Part shown: in pieces, positions 37,301 to 45,350 of the stretch
Position numbering within the stretch: position 1 is the stretch's first letter
Layout of the letters: each line of letters begins with the position of its first letter
NCBI GenBank assembly: GCA_905221605.1
Contig: CAJNDS010000846.1
Location: forward strand, 601,001 to 665,000
Direction: 5' to 3'
DNA length: 64,000 nt
Source of the DNA: Symbiodinium natans
Lineage: Eukaryota; Sar; Dinophyceae; Suessiales; Symbiodiniaceae
Position numbers and translations under genes: made by a program
Notes under the pieces: model-generated
What the model saw: the letters and a program-made list of their open reading frames with translations, nothing else
Told to the model about the DNA's origin: nothing
Database searches by the model: none

Positions 37301-38480
37301 GTAGGTGTACACATATACTCACGTAGATGTATATGAATGTATATACATACATTCAACTGCGTGGCATTTATGCATGCAGGCAGACACGCTTGCTAATCAT
37401 TAAGTGCCTCTCCCCATCCCCAAAAACTATATTCTCGTCATTTGCTTACGTTTCCTCTCTGAGGTCAGTAGTAGGAATCGGGCGTGGGCTTGGGTTCGGG
37501 ACCTCTACGTTTCCCCTGCCCCCTCCCCGCTGTCTATCCCCCCCACTCCACCCTCCCCGCTGAGCCAGCCACCCAGACTCTGCGCGAAGATCTCGATCCC
37601 AAAAACGAGGCAGGCGATCTCAGATATTTCAGTGACAACTGCTGCGACATGTCGTGGCATGCTTGTGGTCAGGCCTTTGACAGAATGCATGCCCGCCTGC
37701 AGATACGAGAACAGATTTCAAAAAGGTGCCTTTTTGATTGGAATAGGGCTTTGGGGGTGAATACCACAAGGGAATTCTATTCGTACTTATTCCGACCCCT
37801 TTCTTAGCTCGTGGAGCAGGCTTCTCTTACGGTTGCACCACCACCGCCGCCGCCACCACCACCACCACCACACCACCACCACCACACCACCACCACCACA
37901 CCACCACCACCACCACCACAACCACCACCAGAATCATCACCGGAACCACTGCCAGAACCCCAACCCTTGCAAGCAAGGGGCCATTGTAAGGACGTTGAAC
38001 AGCTCATCGGTCTGCTTGTGTGTGACACAAAGGCCTCGGGTGAGAAGGGTCTAGGGTTTAGGGCTTAGGGGTCTAGGGGTCTAGACCTGCGATTTCCTGC
38101 CACCCAAACTTACTCTGCCGGAACGCGTTCAAGGTTTAGGGTTCAGGGATGCGTCGCAACTTTATGTGGTCCAAGGGCCACTGAGAGGAATCCAGGTGGC
38201 TGGGGCCTGCGCACCTGAACAGATCCCAAACCGCGAAGCCCTAGGCCATCAACCTAGCGCCTCCAATCTCAAAGCTTGAAAAGCCTGCATCTAAATAAAT
38301 ACATATATATATGCATGTATATATGTATATATACATATATATATATACATTATGTATGTATGTGAGTGTATATATATATATGTATATGCACGAAGTCACA
38401 TCCGAGACTTGACTCCTGAAACTCCCCCTCATGTCCCAGGGACGAAAGTCGTCGCCAAAAAGGGCGTAGATCGTGAGCGC
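2808..38480 (-). CDS. Channel-adenylate/guanylate cyclase fusion, about 42 exons (whole gene span)
   Basis: This is a multi-exon gene for a membrane protein with an N-terminal voltage-gated-channel-like module, a second hydrophobic region, a class III cyclase domain and a helical C-terminal tail, the arrangement known for alveolate channel-cyclases. Exons on the minus strand, high to low: 38480-38436, 38014-37982, 37696-37573, 36419-36337, 32177-32132, 31748-31702, 31415-31358, 30439-30370, 29444-29403, 29036-28980, 28750-28682, from 27292, from 26344, from 21177, 19343-19272, 18898-18869, 18643-18596, 18078-18031, 17955-17944, 17570-17526, 17089-17069, 16816-16776, 16417-16351, 15305-15261, 14631-14578, 14278-14252, 14052-14025, 13941-13870, 13163-13108, 13035-12979, 12752-12726, 12523-12473, 11658-11584, 10431-10391, 9843-9812, 9627-9585, 8092-8035, 7499-7482, 7094-7020, 5985-5957, 4852-4792, 2879-2808. 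Phases agree at nearly all junctions. The true N-terminus lies above 38.5 kb. A few short exons are still missing, notably near 10.4-11.6 kb, 19.4-28 kb and 2.9-4.8 kb. Confidence 0.85.
4186..4355. repeat. TA/ATGTATAC dinucleotide-rich tract
   Basis: TATATA and CATATATA runs. Similar tracts occur at 4680-4760, 5400-5515, 26877-26965, 30505-30625, 38298-38390 and 61860-61950, all in introns or intergenic DNA. Confidence 0.8.
4924..5316. repeat. Large CCCTAAA block with poly-C and poly-G tracts
   Basis: A 25-C run (4924-4948) is followed by CCCTAAA heptamers with CCCTAAAA and CCTTAAA variants to about 5310. A segment CCAACCCCCAACCACACCACAGGGG... occurs twice (about 5107 and 5305), showing local duplication. 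G runs follow to 5392. The block lies in a channel-cyclase intron. Confidence 0.85.
8368..8441. repeat. CCCTAAA array
   Basis: About ten near-perfect CCCTAAA units between channel-cyclase exons at 8092 and 9585. A few TTTAGGG units follow at 8453, so the array turns over within 20 bases. Confidence 0.85.
9895..10005. mobile_element. MITE-like element, family B
   Basis: A segment with CCTAGGAATAAAGAGGG at the left and GGAAATAAGGGCCTAC...GGTCCTAG at the right; the arms are inverted. Related copies are at 13735-13850, 16640-16748 and 47108-47215. In this copy CCCTAACCCTAAAC is embedded near the middle. Confidence 0.6.
10481..10565. repeat. TTTAGGG array
   Basis: About twelve TTTAGGG units, nearly perfect, about 50 bases from the 10391-10431 exon. 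Confidence 0.85.
10735..10842. mobile_element. MITE-like element, family A
   Basis: About 108 bp bounded by inverted repeats TTGGGATGTTCCCC and GGGGAACATCCCAA. Its right arm (GACTGTTAGTGTAAGGGG...) recurs inverted at 11461-11556. It has no coding capacity and lies in a channel-cyclase intron. Confidence 0.75.
11461..11556. mobile_element. MITE-like element, family A, second copy
   Basis: It starts GGGATGCTCCCCCTTATACT, continues AACAGTCC and ends AAGGGAGAACATCCC. It is in inverse orientation to the copy at 10735-10842 and about 30 bases from the 11584-11658 exon. Confidence 0.7.
11584..16417 (-). CDS. Channel-cyclase: class III nucleotide cyclase catalytic exons
   Basis: Twelve exons read through in one frame: [19 protein letters not shown] (16417-16351), [10 protein letters not shown] (15305-15261), [18 protein letters not shown] (14631-14578), VLKEKVMLF (14278-14252), [10 protein letters not shown] (14052-14025), [19 protein letters not shown] (13941-13870), [19 protein letters not shown] (13163-13108), [14 protein letters not shown] (13035-12979), a short exon at 12752-12726 whose frame is less sure, [17 protein letters not shown] (12523-12473) and [19 protein letters not shown]...ASKLE (11658-11584). 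The family normally has FCDIR, NKNIGDAF and NxxxR; here these are [13 protein letters not shown] and N-V-A-S-K. The second metal Asp, the IDASY Asp and the catalytic Asn remain. Activity may therefore be lost, altered or dependent on a partner. Confidence 0.88.
11689..11920. repeat. Telomere-like array drifting into TAAAGCC
   Basis: CCCTAAA units change abruptly at 11733 into about fifteen perfect copies of TAAAGCC, then to CCCCAAA and CCCACTAAA forms. A homogeneous variant block shows local amplification of a mutated heptamer. Confidence 0.85.
13735..13850. mobile_element. MITE-like element, family B
   Basis: Left arm GCCCAGTAACCTAGGATTAA with AAGGGTGCCCCTTTTTG, right arm CAAAAAGGGAATAAGGGCAC...GGGCATCCTAG. 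It lies about 20 bases from the end of the 13870-13941 cyclase exon. Confidence 0.65.
16131..16342. repeat. Longest CCCTAAA array in the window
   Basis: About thirty near-perfect CCCTAAA units, ending 9 bases before the 16351-16417 cyclase exon. An opposite-orientation TTTAGGG array (16434-16583) lies just beyond that exon, so the exon is bracketed by inverted telomere-like arrays. Confidence 0.9.
16434..16583. repeat. TTTAGGG array with variants
   Basis: TTTAGGG mixed with CTTAGGG, CTCAGGG and TTTGGGG. It lies between the 16351-16417 and 16776-16816 exons, inverted relative to the array at 16131-16342. Confidence 0.85.
16640..16748. mobile_element. MITE-like element, family B
   Basis: GCCCGGTAACC...CTACTCTTTTTTGGG at the left and CCCAAAACAGGGTAGAGGGT...GGGCTACC at the right. 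It lies about 30 bases from the 16776-16816 exon. Confidence 0.6.
16776..19343 (-). CDS. Channel-cyclase: second membrane helix and linker to the cyclase
   Basis: Eight exons join in frame. 19343-19272 encodes a membrane helix ending GVGAMTFST. 18898-18869 is [10 protein letters not shown]. 18643-18596 is [16 protein letters not shown]. 18078-18031 is [16 protein letters not shown]. 17955-17944 is a 12-nt candidate microexon (AEAR). 17570-17526 is [15 protein letters not shown]. 17089-17069 is a 21-nt microexon (LLYQYRR). 16816-16776 is [13 protein letters not shown] plus two bases. The first join uses a GA donor and rebuilds MTFST-DANELLL; others use GC or GT. The helix-then-ERM(I/M) pattern and the EPMET...LEKT motif are what I recall just upstream of the cyclase domain in alveolate channel-cyclases. 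Confidence 0.82.
21100..27292 (-). CDS. Channel-cyclase: candidate exons between S5 and the second membrane region
   Basis: This 6 kb stretch should encode the extracellular region between S5 and the pre-cyclase membrane helix. Three exons look convincing by frame and acceptor: from 27292 ([17 protein letters not shown]), from 26344 ([17 protein letters not shown]) and from 21177 ([17 protein letters not shown]). Weaker candidates lie near 26.75 kb, 25.08 kb, 24.84 kb ([13 protein letters not shown]), 23.16 kb ([14 protein letters not shown]), 22.1 kb and 20.67 kb. I cannot fix their ends or order with confidence. The rest is telomere-like repeats, AT runs, a GACACA microsatellite and two MITE-like elements. 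Confidence 0.45.
21644..21811. mobile_element. MITE-like element, family C
   Basis: Inverted arms of about 28 bp: GTTCTTAGTAGGGAATGGGG then GAATGAGG at the left; CCTCATTCCCTCATTCCCTA then CTATAAGAA at the right. The middle holds three degenerate tandem units around TAAGGGTCTACATAGGGG. Confidence 0.8.
21901..22017. repeat. CCCTAAA array
   Basis: Sixteen or so CCCTAAA units in the region between membrane modules of the channel-cyclase. A shorter TTTAGGG array lies at 21028-21084. Confidence 0.85.
23286..23457. repeat. GACACA/CACACA microsatellite
   Basis: (CA)n and GAGACACA/GAGACGCA units. Low-complexity reading frames on both strands come from this repeat alone. Confidence 0.95.
28682..31415 (-). 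CDS. Channel-cyclase: post-S4 charged linker and S5 exons
   Basis: 31415-31358 reads [16 protein letters not shown], a charged continuation of S4. 30439-30370 contains [13 protein letters not shown]; its exact ends are uncertain. 29444-29403 reads [14 protein letters not shown]. 29036-28980 reads [19 protein letters not shown], and 28750-28682 continues [15 protein letters not shown], giving the S5 membrane segment. The RVGKKLS / DMTTRRVI join matches the family pattern I recall and uses a GA donor (TCG then GACTGC) with acceptor AAG followed by GACATG. The next join uses GT. Introns hold TTTAGGG arrays, AT runs and a MITE. Confidence 0.8.
30917..31017. mobile_element. Inverted-repeat element, single copy here
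   Basis: Arms GCGTGGGATTTAAGACGTCA...TTGG and CCAACGACATCTTAAATTCC...GCG. It lies in an intron of the channel-cyclase. Confidence 0.6.
31571..31670. mobile_element. MITE-like element, family D
   Basis: Left CGGGTTTCCAAATTGGGCGT...ACCTTGTTGGGG, right TAGGGGTCCCTTATTTTCGT...AAACCCCCC. Related copies: 57773-57881, 49116-49221, 48475-48591 and 43985-44079. It lies in the intron directly below the S4 exon. Confidence 0.75.
31702..32177 (-). CDS. Channel-cyclase: S4 voltage-sensor exons
   Basis: Two exons, 32177-32132 and 31748-31702, together encode 31 residues. The first reads [15 protein letters not shown] and the second continues [16 protein letters not shown]. Arg or Lys at every third position in [10 protein letters not shown] is the signature of a voltage-sensor S4 helix. 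The junction splits an Arg codon: the exon ends C before a GC donor and resumes GC after AG, so the frame is exact. The first acceptor is preceded by a run of C, a natural pyrimidine tract. A GC donor follows LYK. Confidence 0.85.
33003..33135. repeat. CAGCCACCCAGAGC minisatellite
   Basis: Degenerate tandem units of CAGCCA and CCACCCAGAG just beyond the SDR stop codon (33166) on the minus strand, hence in its 3' flank and in the host intron. Confidence 0.85.
33166..35962 (-). CDS. Short-chain dehydrogenase/reductase, 7 exons, 319 aa, nested gene
   Basis: This is a complete classical SDR, an NAD(P)(H)-dependent oxidoreductase. Exons: 35962-35900, 35792-35759, 35173-35117, 34926-34856, 34772-34566, 33783-33399, 33308-33166 (TGA at 33168-33166). 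They total 960 nt and all phases agree. The cofactor motif TGTTSGTG is at residues 26-33, NNAG at 105-108, the catalytic Ser in NHSS near 159-160, and YFQTK (YxxxK) at 199-203. Five of six donors are GC; the fourth is GT; all acceptors are AG followed by G. The Met at 35962 is the first in the exon, but the frame is open a little further upstream. Intron 5 holds a 340-bp TAG microsatellite. The gene sits inside the channel-cyclase intron between S3 and S4 on the same strand. The substrate cannot be told; a WWOX/retinol-dehydrogenase-like branch is a guess. Confidence 0.92.
34092..34432. repeat. TAG/GTA trinucleotide microsatellite in SDR intron 5
   Basis: About 340 bp of (TAG)n with CAG, AGG and CGT interruptions. 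It lies wholly in the 33784-34565 intron. It makes long artificial poly-Ser, poly-Val, poly-Leu and poly-Thr reading frames that are not genes. Confidence 0.95.
36337..38480 (-). CDS. Channel-cyclase: S1, S2 and S3 exons
   Basis: Four exons encode the start of the channel module. 38480-38436 reads [15 protein letters not shown], the S1 region with the LFGDD motif I recall from channel-cyclases. 38014-37982 reads [11 protein letters not shown]. 37696-37573 contains the hydrophobic stretch [19 protein letters not shown], taken as S2. 36419-36337 starts with two bases completing a Gly codon and reads [20 protein letters not shown], the S3 segment with its acidic residues. The S2 exon ends in phase 1 at a GT donor and the S3 exon starts in the matching phase. 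The first two donors are probably GA (or GT) and GC. Segment numbering is inferred from order and hydrophobicity. Confidence 0.75.
37836..37925. repeat. CCA trinucleotide repeat
   Basis: (CCA)n with small interruptions in the intron between the 37982-38014 and 37573-37696 channel exons. Confidence 0.9.
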
Positions 38481-38680
38481 CTCGGTGGGGTATGAGCTCT
38501 GGGATCGTTGGGTTTAGGGTTTAGGGTTTAGGGTTTAGGGTTTACGGCTCTGGGATCGTTGGGTTCCGGGGCCAACCTGCACCCCCCACGTACCCCTTAC
38601 TAAGGGCCTGGGCCCAAGTGTGCCTTCAGGAATCTGGAGGTACCTAGAGCATCTTGGAAGGGTCCTCTGGGGGGTCTATA

Positions 38681-38783
38681 GGGGTGGTTGTCAAAAATAA
38701 TGATCCCTCTGGAGTACCCCAAATATTAGGTGCCGTATGATAATAGGGATCCAAAAGGGGACCATAATTTTGCCAACCACCCA
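38681..38783. mobile_element. Inverted-repeat element, family F
   Basis: GGGTGGTTGTCAAAAATAAT...GATCCC and GGGGACCATAATTTTGCCAA...CCACCC are inverted arms. A relative at about 50360-50468 shares CCCAAATATTTAGGGTACCC and AAGGGACCATCATTTTGAGA. Confidence 0.65.
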
Positions 38784-39581
38784 TAGGAAGAGTCCAGACC
38801 AGAAACCCTTAAGTAGATTCTGGCCTGCACACTCCCTTCAAAGCCCAAACGCCCAGGTACGCCCAAGCATAGCATTGGGTCGTCACCCCGTAAACCCCAA
38901 ATCCACACCCGCCTTTGCTTTTGGGCGCAGTTCGCCGAATCCAGGGCAACAAGAGGCACCGGGATACCGGGCTGTCGTCAACACTGTGAATCGCCAGCTA
39001 TTGCAAAGACGGCGGCTCTTCTGCCGAATCCACGCCATCCTCCCATGGTTCAGGGTTGAGTACGGGTACACAGAATGAAGGAGCCAGCAAAGTCAATTGC
39101 TGCCGCGGCTCCATCCACACATGTTCTTTGTGCAAGGGCAGTAGAGTCTGGACATGTCTATGCAGCACGGCCTTTCGGGATCTCGTAGTTTGATCTTCCT
39201 GGCCGAATGAAGGAAAGAGCTTCAGAAGCTTAGGTCAGCAGCTTTCCCTAAACCCTAAACCCTAAACCCTAAGCCCTAAGCCCTAAACCCTAAACCACAA
39301 ATTAGGCGGCAGGAAAACTAACCCCGAAATATCCGGAAGACTGCCCAGGACTTCACACACCAGGCTTACATGTTCTCGAAGCCCCACGGCCAAATCCGGA
39401 CGAAGCCTTTCAAAGAGTGCCGAACTTAAGACGTAATGCAGAACTCTGCAGGTCAGTTGGGATACATGATAAAGAGGCTCAAAGTATTGAGGAAGTTTTG
39501 GGTTATTTGGGTGAATTGTGTCCCTAAACCCTAAACCCTCAACCCTAAACCCTAAACCCTAAACCCTCGTGCGTTTAGATT

Positions 39582-39676
39582 CACGCGGCCTGAGTCGCCG
39601 AAGCAGCTTCTGCAGTTGGGTCATCGCCGTGGGCTTCCCGGGCGGCGCACTGGCACCGAGGAGTGCGGCAGAAGCT
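39582..39676 (-). CDS. Candidate N-terminal exon of the channel-cyclase
   Basis: Open frame reading ASAALLGASAPPGKPTAMTQ then LQKLLRRLRPR. It lies about 1.1 kb upstream of the first recognised channel exon on the same strand. A basic, disordered cytoplasmic N-terminus is expected there. Exon ends are not resolved. Confidence 0.35.
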
Positions 39677-42600
39677 TGGGGGGGGGGGGGGGGTTGGCGT
39701 TTCTGTTTAGGGTCGGTTTAAGGTGAGGGGGGGGGGGCCTTTCTGTTTAGGGTTTACGGTTTAAGGTTTAGGGGGGGGGGGGGGGGGAGGTTGGTTCTCT
39801 TTAGTCCTTTCGTAGGCCTTTGAATGGGGTTGTAAGGTCGGGGATTCGGGCTACTGGGGGTTAAGCGCGCACATCTCTGCATAATTGCTGAAGCCTTCGT
39901 GTTGTCAATCCCAAACATTCCTACTTCCGATTCTGGTGTCGATGGCACTTACCCCATGGAGGAGGAAGAGGAGGAAGAGTGTAGGAGTCGAACTCAACCG
40001 TAAGTCCTGTCCCTAGTCCTCAACTCGCATGACCCGAACAAAGAATCGCTGAACCTCGTGGTCCTGCTCTTTTTGGAGGGGCTTGTCGGTGGCCGCCCCT
40101 GGGTGTAAAATGAAGGACTCGCTCGTCAAGTCCCTCCGAATGGGATATCCAAGGGCTGGCTTGGGCTTTAAGGGGGGTGAGGGATTAGGGACGGGGGCGG
40201 GGGGGGGGGTTGGATAGTTGGATTCATGACCTCTAGCGGTTGGTCTCATTCCAGCTGGTGAAATTTTCTGAGAGCACACCTTACAGCAAATCTGCCCTGC
40301 ACGAGAGCAAAGCCAGTGCTCAGTGAGGTCCCGACATGGCCGGGTGAGAACCTGTGCACGGCTTTTGCGGTTGTTTAAGGTTGAAAGTTTTGAGGGCTTT
40401 CAGGGTTTTTTAAGGGTTTAGAATAGTTGCTTGAGAACGTATAGGGTACGCAGGGCCTGGTTTTAGAGCTTTGGGGGTTCCGCCAGCGCTTGAAGGCAAG
40501 CACACCCCTGGCTTTGGATCGCTTGCCGGTGTGGCATGTGTTGTGGGGCATCATTATGAATATTATTAATGTTTTTTGTGACAATTATTGTTATTCATAA
40601 TATGATTAGTAATATTTTTACGAATATGATTATTTTTAATATTATTATCTTCCGGCCTTGCAGTAACTCCTCTGGCCAGGCCTTCAAATACCAGACCCCA
40701 CAACCACCAAGATTCATTTCCGCGGGGAACATGAGATCCAAACTATGCATTTCTTGGCATTGCTTGCCCCCTTTTCACTGACTCTGACTCGGCAGCTTGA
40801 GCGTCTCAAGCTGGTTTAACCCAAGTCCCAGGCCAATGAGATCTCGATGGATCATGAGCATGGTGAGAACACTTCGCGGGTCATGACATACTTGAACACT
40901 GGGAAACTATAGGCCCAAAAGCTGCAACCACCATGACGCCCCTTACTTAACATATTCGTGCTTCTCAGGCTGTTGAAAGGTTTAGGAACATCCTGAACCC
41001 CCTGCTTGGTCATGGGTTCTCCTGGCCTGGGGGGCTGTGGATGCACGGAGTTCGCGCCTTTCATGGCCCCTGACAAGCGCAGATGGGGGTTAGTGTTCCA
41101 AGCTGAAGGTGCCATGTTGAGAAGTTCGGTGTTGCATTTCACTTGCAATCAATCTTCTTCATCTTTGCAGTAGAAACTGTTCCTGCAAGCAGATCGAGAT
41201 TTCAGACGACAGTGTACGTTGACTTTGAGCTTTCTTGGTACTTCAAGGGTCGCGTAGTTCGTGGAAATATCTCTCTTCAAGGGCTCTCTGCCGTCGCCCC
41301 TCGAAGACTACGTGGAAGAACGCTGGCCTGAATAGCTGATGAGCCCCGGCAGCTCCCTTGCGCGCCTTGCTAGCTACACCTGAAGGTCAAAGCCATCGCC
41401 ATCGCGAGAAAATGGCGCAGAGCGCCTGTTGCCCTCGACTGGCTTAGTGAGGGCTTCTGCTTGAGGAGTCTGCATGTCGGGCTCATGGCACATGGCCAGG
41501 GCTCGCGGTGTGAAAACTCTGTATCTTGGGCTTACATGGGGGCGGGCATACTTTAAGGTCGATGATTCTAAACTGGCCTGTTGAACTCTAACAAACAGCA
41601 ACAGCTCTTCTGTGTTGGTTCTAGCAAGCCTCTACAGCCCTAGAACCCACATGTCGCGCCGTCCGGCTTGGCCGGCTGAAACGCTGCGGCGAATCGCAAC
41701 GAATCTCGCATGGACATCTCGAGCAACACTCTGCTTTTGGAGAACTTCAAGGGACTGAAGGAGGGAGCCTTTTAAATAAGGGACCTTAGGGGTTATTTCG
41801 GGGGTATTTCTTGCCCTTCAAGAACTAGAGCCCTGAAAAGAAGCCTTTGCCCCCGGAAGAGATACAACTCTGTGGATGCCCAAAGTCTCCACTGATGTGG
41901 CATCTGACCGGTTCCGCTTAACGTCTGGCCACTAGGTTAACCCATGGTGCCCTCCAAGCCCTAAACACGCCAAACCCCTAAAACCTAAGCCCATGCGGAG
42001 GGGCGCTGCCAAGAGCAATCCTTTGGTATGTCCCTCCAGTCTGTGATGCGAACTATTTACTAGAGCCCGTGCTCCAAGCCCCTTCTGTCAAAAACCCTCA
42101 GTTTCAAAAACTCATACAACCTGAACCCCTAAATCACAGCGGGTGCATACAAGCTTTCCGGACTCTACCGAACATTAACAAGCTCAAACGAATCCAAGTC
42201 CAAACTCCGCGCAACCAGCAACACACAGTGCTCATGTTCAAACCCTTCTTCGAAACCATGCTGTACTTGCCCGGCTTCTTCTGGGAATGAAAGGTTACCA
42301 CTTGAGAATGCTGCTACTTCACAGAGGTTACCCACTCGACTGCAAGGACCGGAAACCGGGGGCCGAGAAGCGTACACAATGAGCCCGGCGGCGTACCTGC
42401 TCCCGGGGAGGGATGAGGGGCAGCGGGGCAGATTGGGACAGACCCCCGATCTTCGAATCAAATGCCTAGTTAACGGCCATAAATTTCAAAAACAATTGGG
42501 ATTGCTCTTGTCTTTCACATATTCCCGAAGTAAGCTATATATATATATATATTGGAATATCTGGGAAGCTGAAGATATCTTAAGTTTGTTGTGCCAGACA

Positions 42601-43984
42601 ACAGGCACAGGTATTGTGGGTCTGTGTGGTTGTGGGTGATATTGAGAATTATGGTCCAGGGATTCTGCTCTTTTATATGCAAGGGGCAAGGGTGCATTGC
42701 CAGTCAGTTGTATAGTGACTTGTACCATACGACTGTCTTCCACGTGCATTCTCCAGAGAAGCTGGCCCAGCCCCAGGCATCAACACACACTCTTGCACAT
42801 ACACATCATGAGCGGAGACATGGACCCCCTAAACCCTAAACCCTAAACCCTAAACCCTACACCCTAAACCCAAAGCCTAAACCCTAAACCCATGGGCATT
42901 GCCTTCAACAACGCTTCAAGCGACGGCGTGTGCCGGCTTGAAGAGGTATCCAGAGATTCAGGTCCGTGGCTGCCCACCCCGCCGCAAACCCTAAACTCCT
43001 GAACCCTAAACCCTTGAACCCTGAACGCTGCTAAGGCTCAATATCCTCAACTACAACTTATGGCTTTGCCGCTGACTGCTGCTTCGTGGGAGCCGGGATC
43101 CGAAAAATCTGAGGCTCTCGGATGCAACTAGGATTCATAAGGTTCATAAGAGTTCACAAGAGTTCATGAGTGATTCATGAGGGTTCATAGGGATCATCGG
43201 GCTCACAGGGTTTCTGGAAGTTTGTAAGGCTTTGGGGTTTCGAGCTTATCGGGTTTGCAGAGTTTGTAAGGCCTAGCGAGATGCTCAGGGTGCATTTGGG
43301 CTTGCAGAAGATTTGTAGGGCTTGTGGGGTTCATGGGGTTCACAAGCTTATAGTGTGTATATGGCTTAGAGGGTTCTTGCAGCTCATCGCGATTACACGG
43401 GCTCTCAACGAGAGGATCCTTGAAAACCACGACACACACACACACTCACACACACTCACACACACACACACAAAGACGACGGTTCGAAAGTCTCGACTCA
43501 ACTGGGCCTCGCGCTACTCACACGGGTCGGCTGCAGAAGCAGAAGCAGGGAGCTACAGTGGATATAAAAAACAAACATACTATATGCACCACATGTATTC
43601 ATGTAAATGCTACACTACAGTATATGTATATATATATATACATACATACATGCGTGTGCACAGTAGATATGTTGACCTTTTTGTAAGCATCCATTGCATC
43701 ATACTATTGATCCATTTATCCGCTGTATTACACTAATGATTCTAAATGGTATCAAAACAAAGCAACAGAACCACAACAACAATACTTTGAGCGGCTTTCA
43801 TTCAAGCAATGGCAACAACCTCATTGACGTCTGCTCTGCTTCTATGGCTGTGATCCTCAAATAAGTGAAGGATGCGGCGGTCAAGACTTCCTTGTTGGCT
43901 GAACATGCCTCACTCAAAATCAACATGCTAATGTGCTAACTGAACAGGCGTTTGCGAAAGGCTTCTGCGCACGTATACAGACAT

Positions 43985-44079
43985 GTATGTGAATACGGGA
44001 CCCCGAATATAGACCCCCAAATAGATTCCCTTATGATAAGGACTGCAAGAAGGTACCCAAAATTTCGGAGACCCCTAAA
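43985..44079. mobile_element. MITE-like element, family D
   Basis: GGACCCCGAATATAGACCCC...AAATAGATTCCCTTATGATA and ...AAGGTACCCAAAATTTCGGA. It matches the inner part of the other family D copies. Confidence 0.6.
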
Positions 44080-45189
44080 TGTCTGATCTAAAAAAGCGTC
44101 TGCTTCATCGCAGGCCTCCCAACATCAATGTGCCTAAACCATACATGCCCAAAGCCCTGGACCAAGCATGGAAAAAAAACAAGCAAAGCGGGTCTTTCTA
44201 CCGGGAGCTTCTGCGTGCTGCGCTCGGATGGCATGCTGCACGTTTGTGGCAGCGGGTCTCCCCATCTCGGGGATATGATTTATCCTAAGCCTGCACCCTA
44301 AACGTCAAGGGTGTCCTTGTGGGGTCCAATTTGTAAGGGCTCAGAGTTTTGGTAAAAGTAGGGTTCGGTGCTACCCAGCTGTCCGACGCTTGAAGTGAAG
44401 CAGTGCAGGTTTGAGGAGGGCTTCCCACCGTTCGAGAGGCCCTCTCAAAAGCATGCAAAAGCAGGCGATGTGCATGTTCCCCAGCGTCTTCTACGCCTAA
44501 ATTTGCCCTTGGACCCCTATATGCCCAAGGCCCTGAACCCTCAACCCGAAACCCCAAACCCACAACCAGGAGTCCAAAATTGCAGATGCTTTCGACTGTT
44601 CACGGATTAGCCCTATAAACCCCGAATCCCCTTGGGCAATTTCAAACGGTGCTACCCCATCTCTAAGCCAGCGAATACAGGCTGAAGGTACATCCTCTGA
44701 AAAAAATCCCGAATATGATCCTCTTCAACCCAACAAGCGCAAATATCAAAGCATCCCAAGGCGTACCTCGCAAAGGACTCCGATTCTTGCTCCAGATCCC
44801 CTACAACATCACCCCAAGACGCGTGAGCCCCTTAGCCCTTAGCTAGCGTCTCATGCAGAGTCGCCTTGCTACCAGAGCCGTGTGCTGAATCAGCTGCCGC
44901 TCAACGATACTTTGGCGGCGCCTACGTTTGGGTTTCTAGGTGCTTTGCAGCGTGGCTTTTCTGGTGAAGGGGGGGAAGGGGTGGTGAGGCTTGAAGGCTG
45001 AGGGCCCCGAATACGGATGCGACATGCACTCCTTTTGTTCCACACCTTGAGACACGTGTGCTCATTCCTATATGTCTATACACATACACACCTCTAAAAA
45101 GTATAAAAATAAATATAAATAATTATTATATATATGTTTGATGCGATTGAACCTCTGATCGTTGTGGGCATGTGCAGGTTCAGGTCTTC

Positions 45190-45350
45190 CAAAACCAAAC
45201 CCTAAGCCCTAAGCCCTAAACCCTAAACCCTAAGCCCTAAACCCGAAACCCTGAGCCCGAAACCCTGAGCCCTAAGCCCTAAACCCTAAGCCCTAAACCC
45301 GAAACCCTAAACCCTAAGCCCTAAGCCCTAAACCCTAAACCCCAAATCCT
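45190..45350. repeat. CCCTAAA/CCCTAAG/CCCGAAA mixed array
   Basis: About 160 bp of alternating CCCTAAG, CCCTAAA, CCCGAAA and CCCTGAG units in the unassigned region. Confidence 0.85.

Noticed and set aside
42069-42461. Protein-like frames on both strands (plus MLYLPGFFWE; minus HCVLLVARSLDLDSF)
   Set aside because: The strands cannot be told apart by sequence alone and no family is evident.
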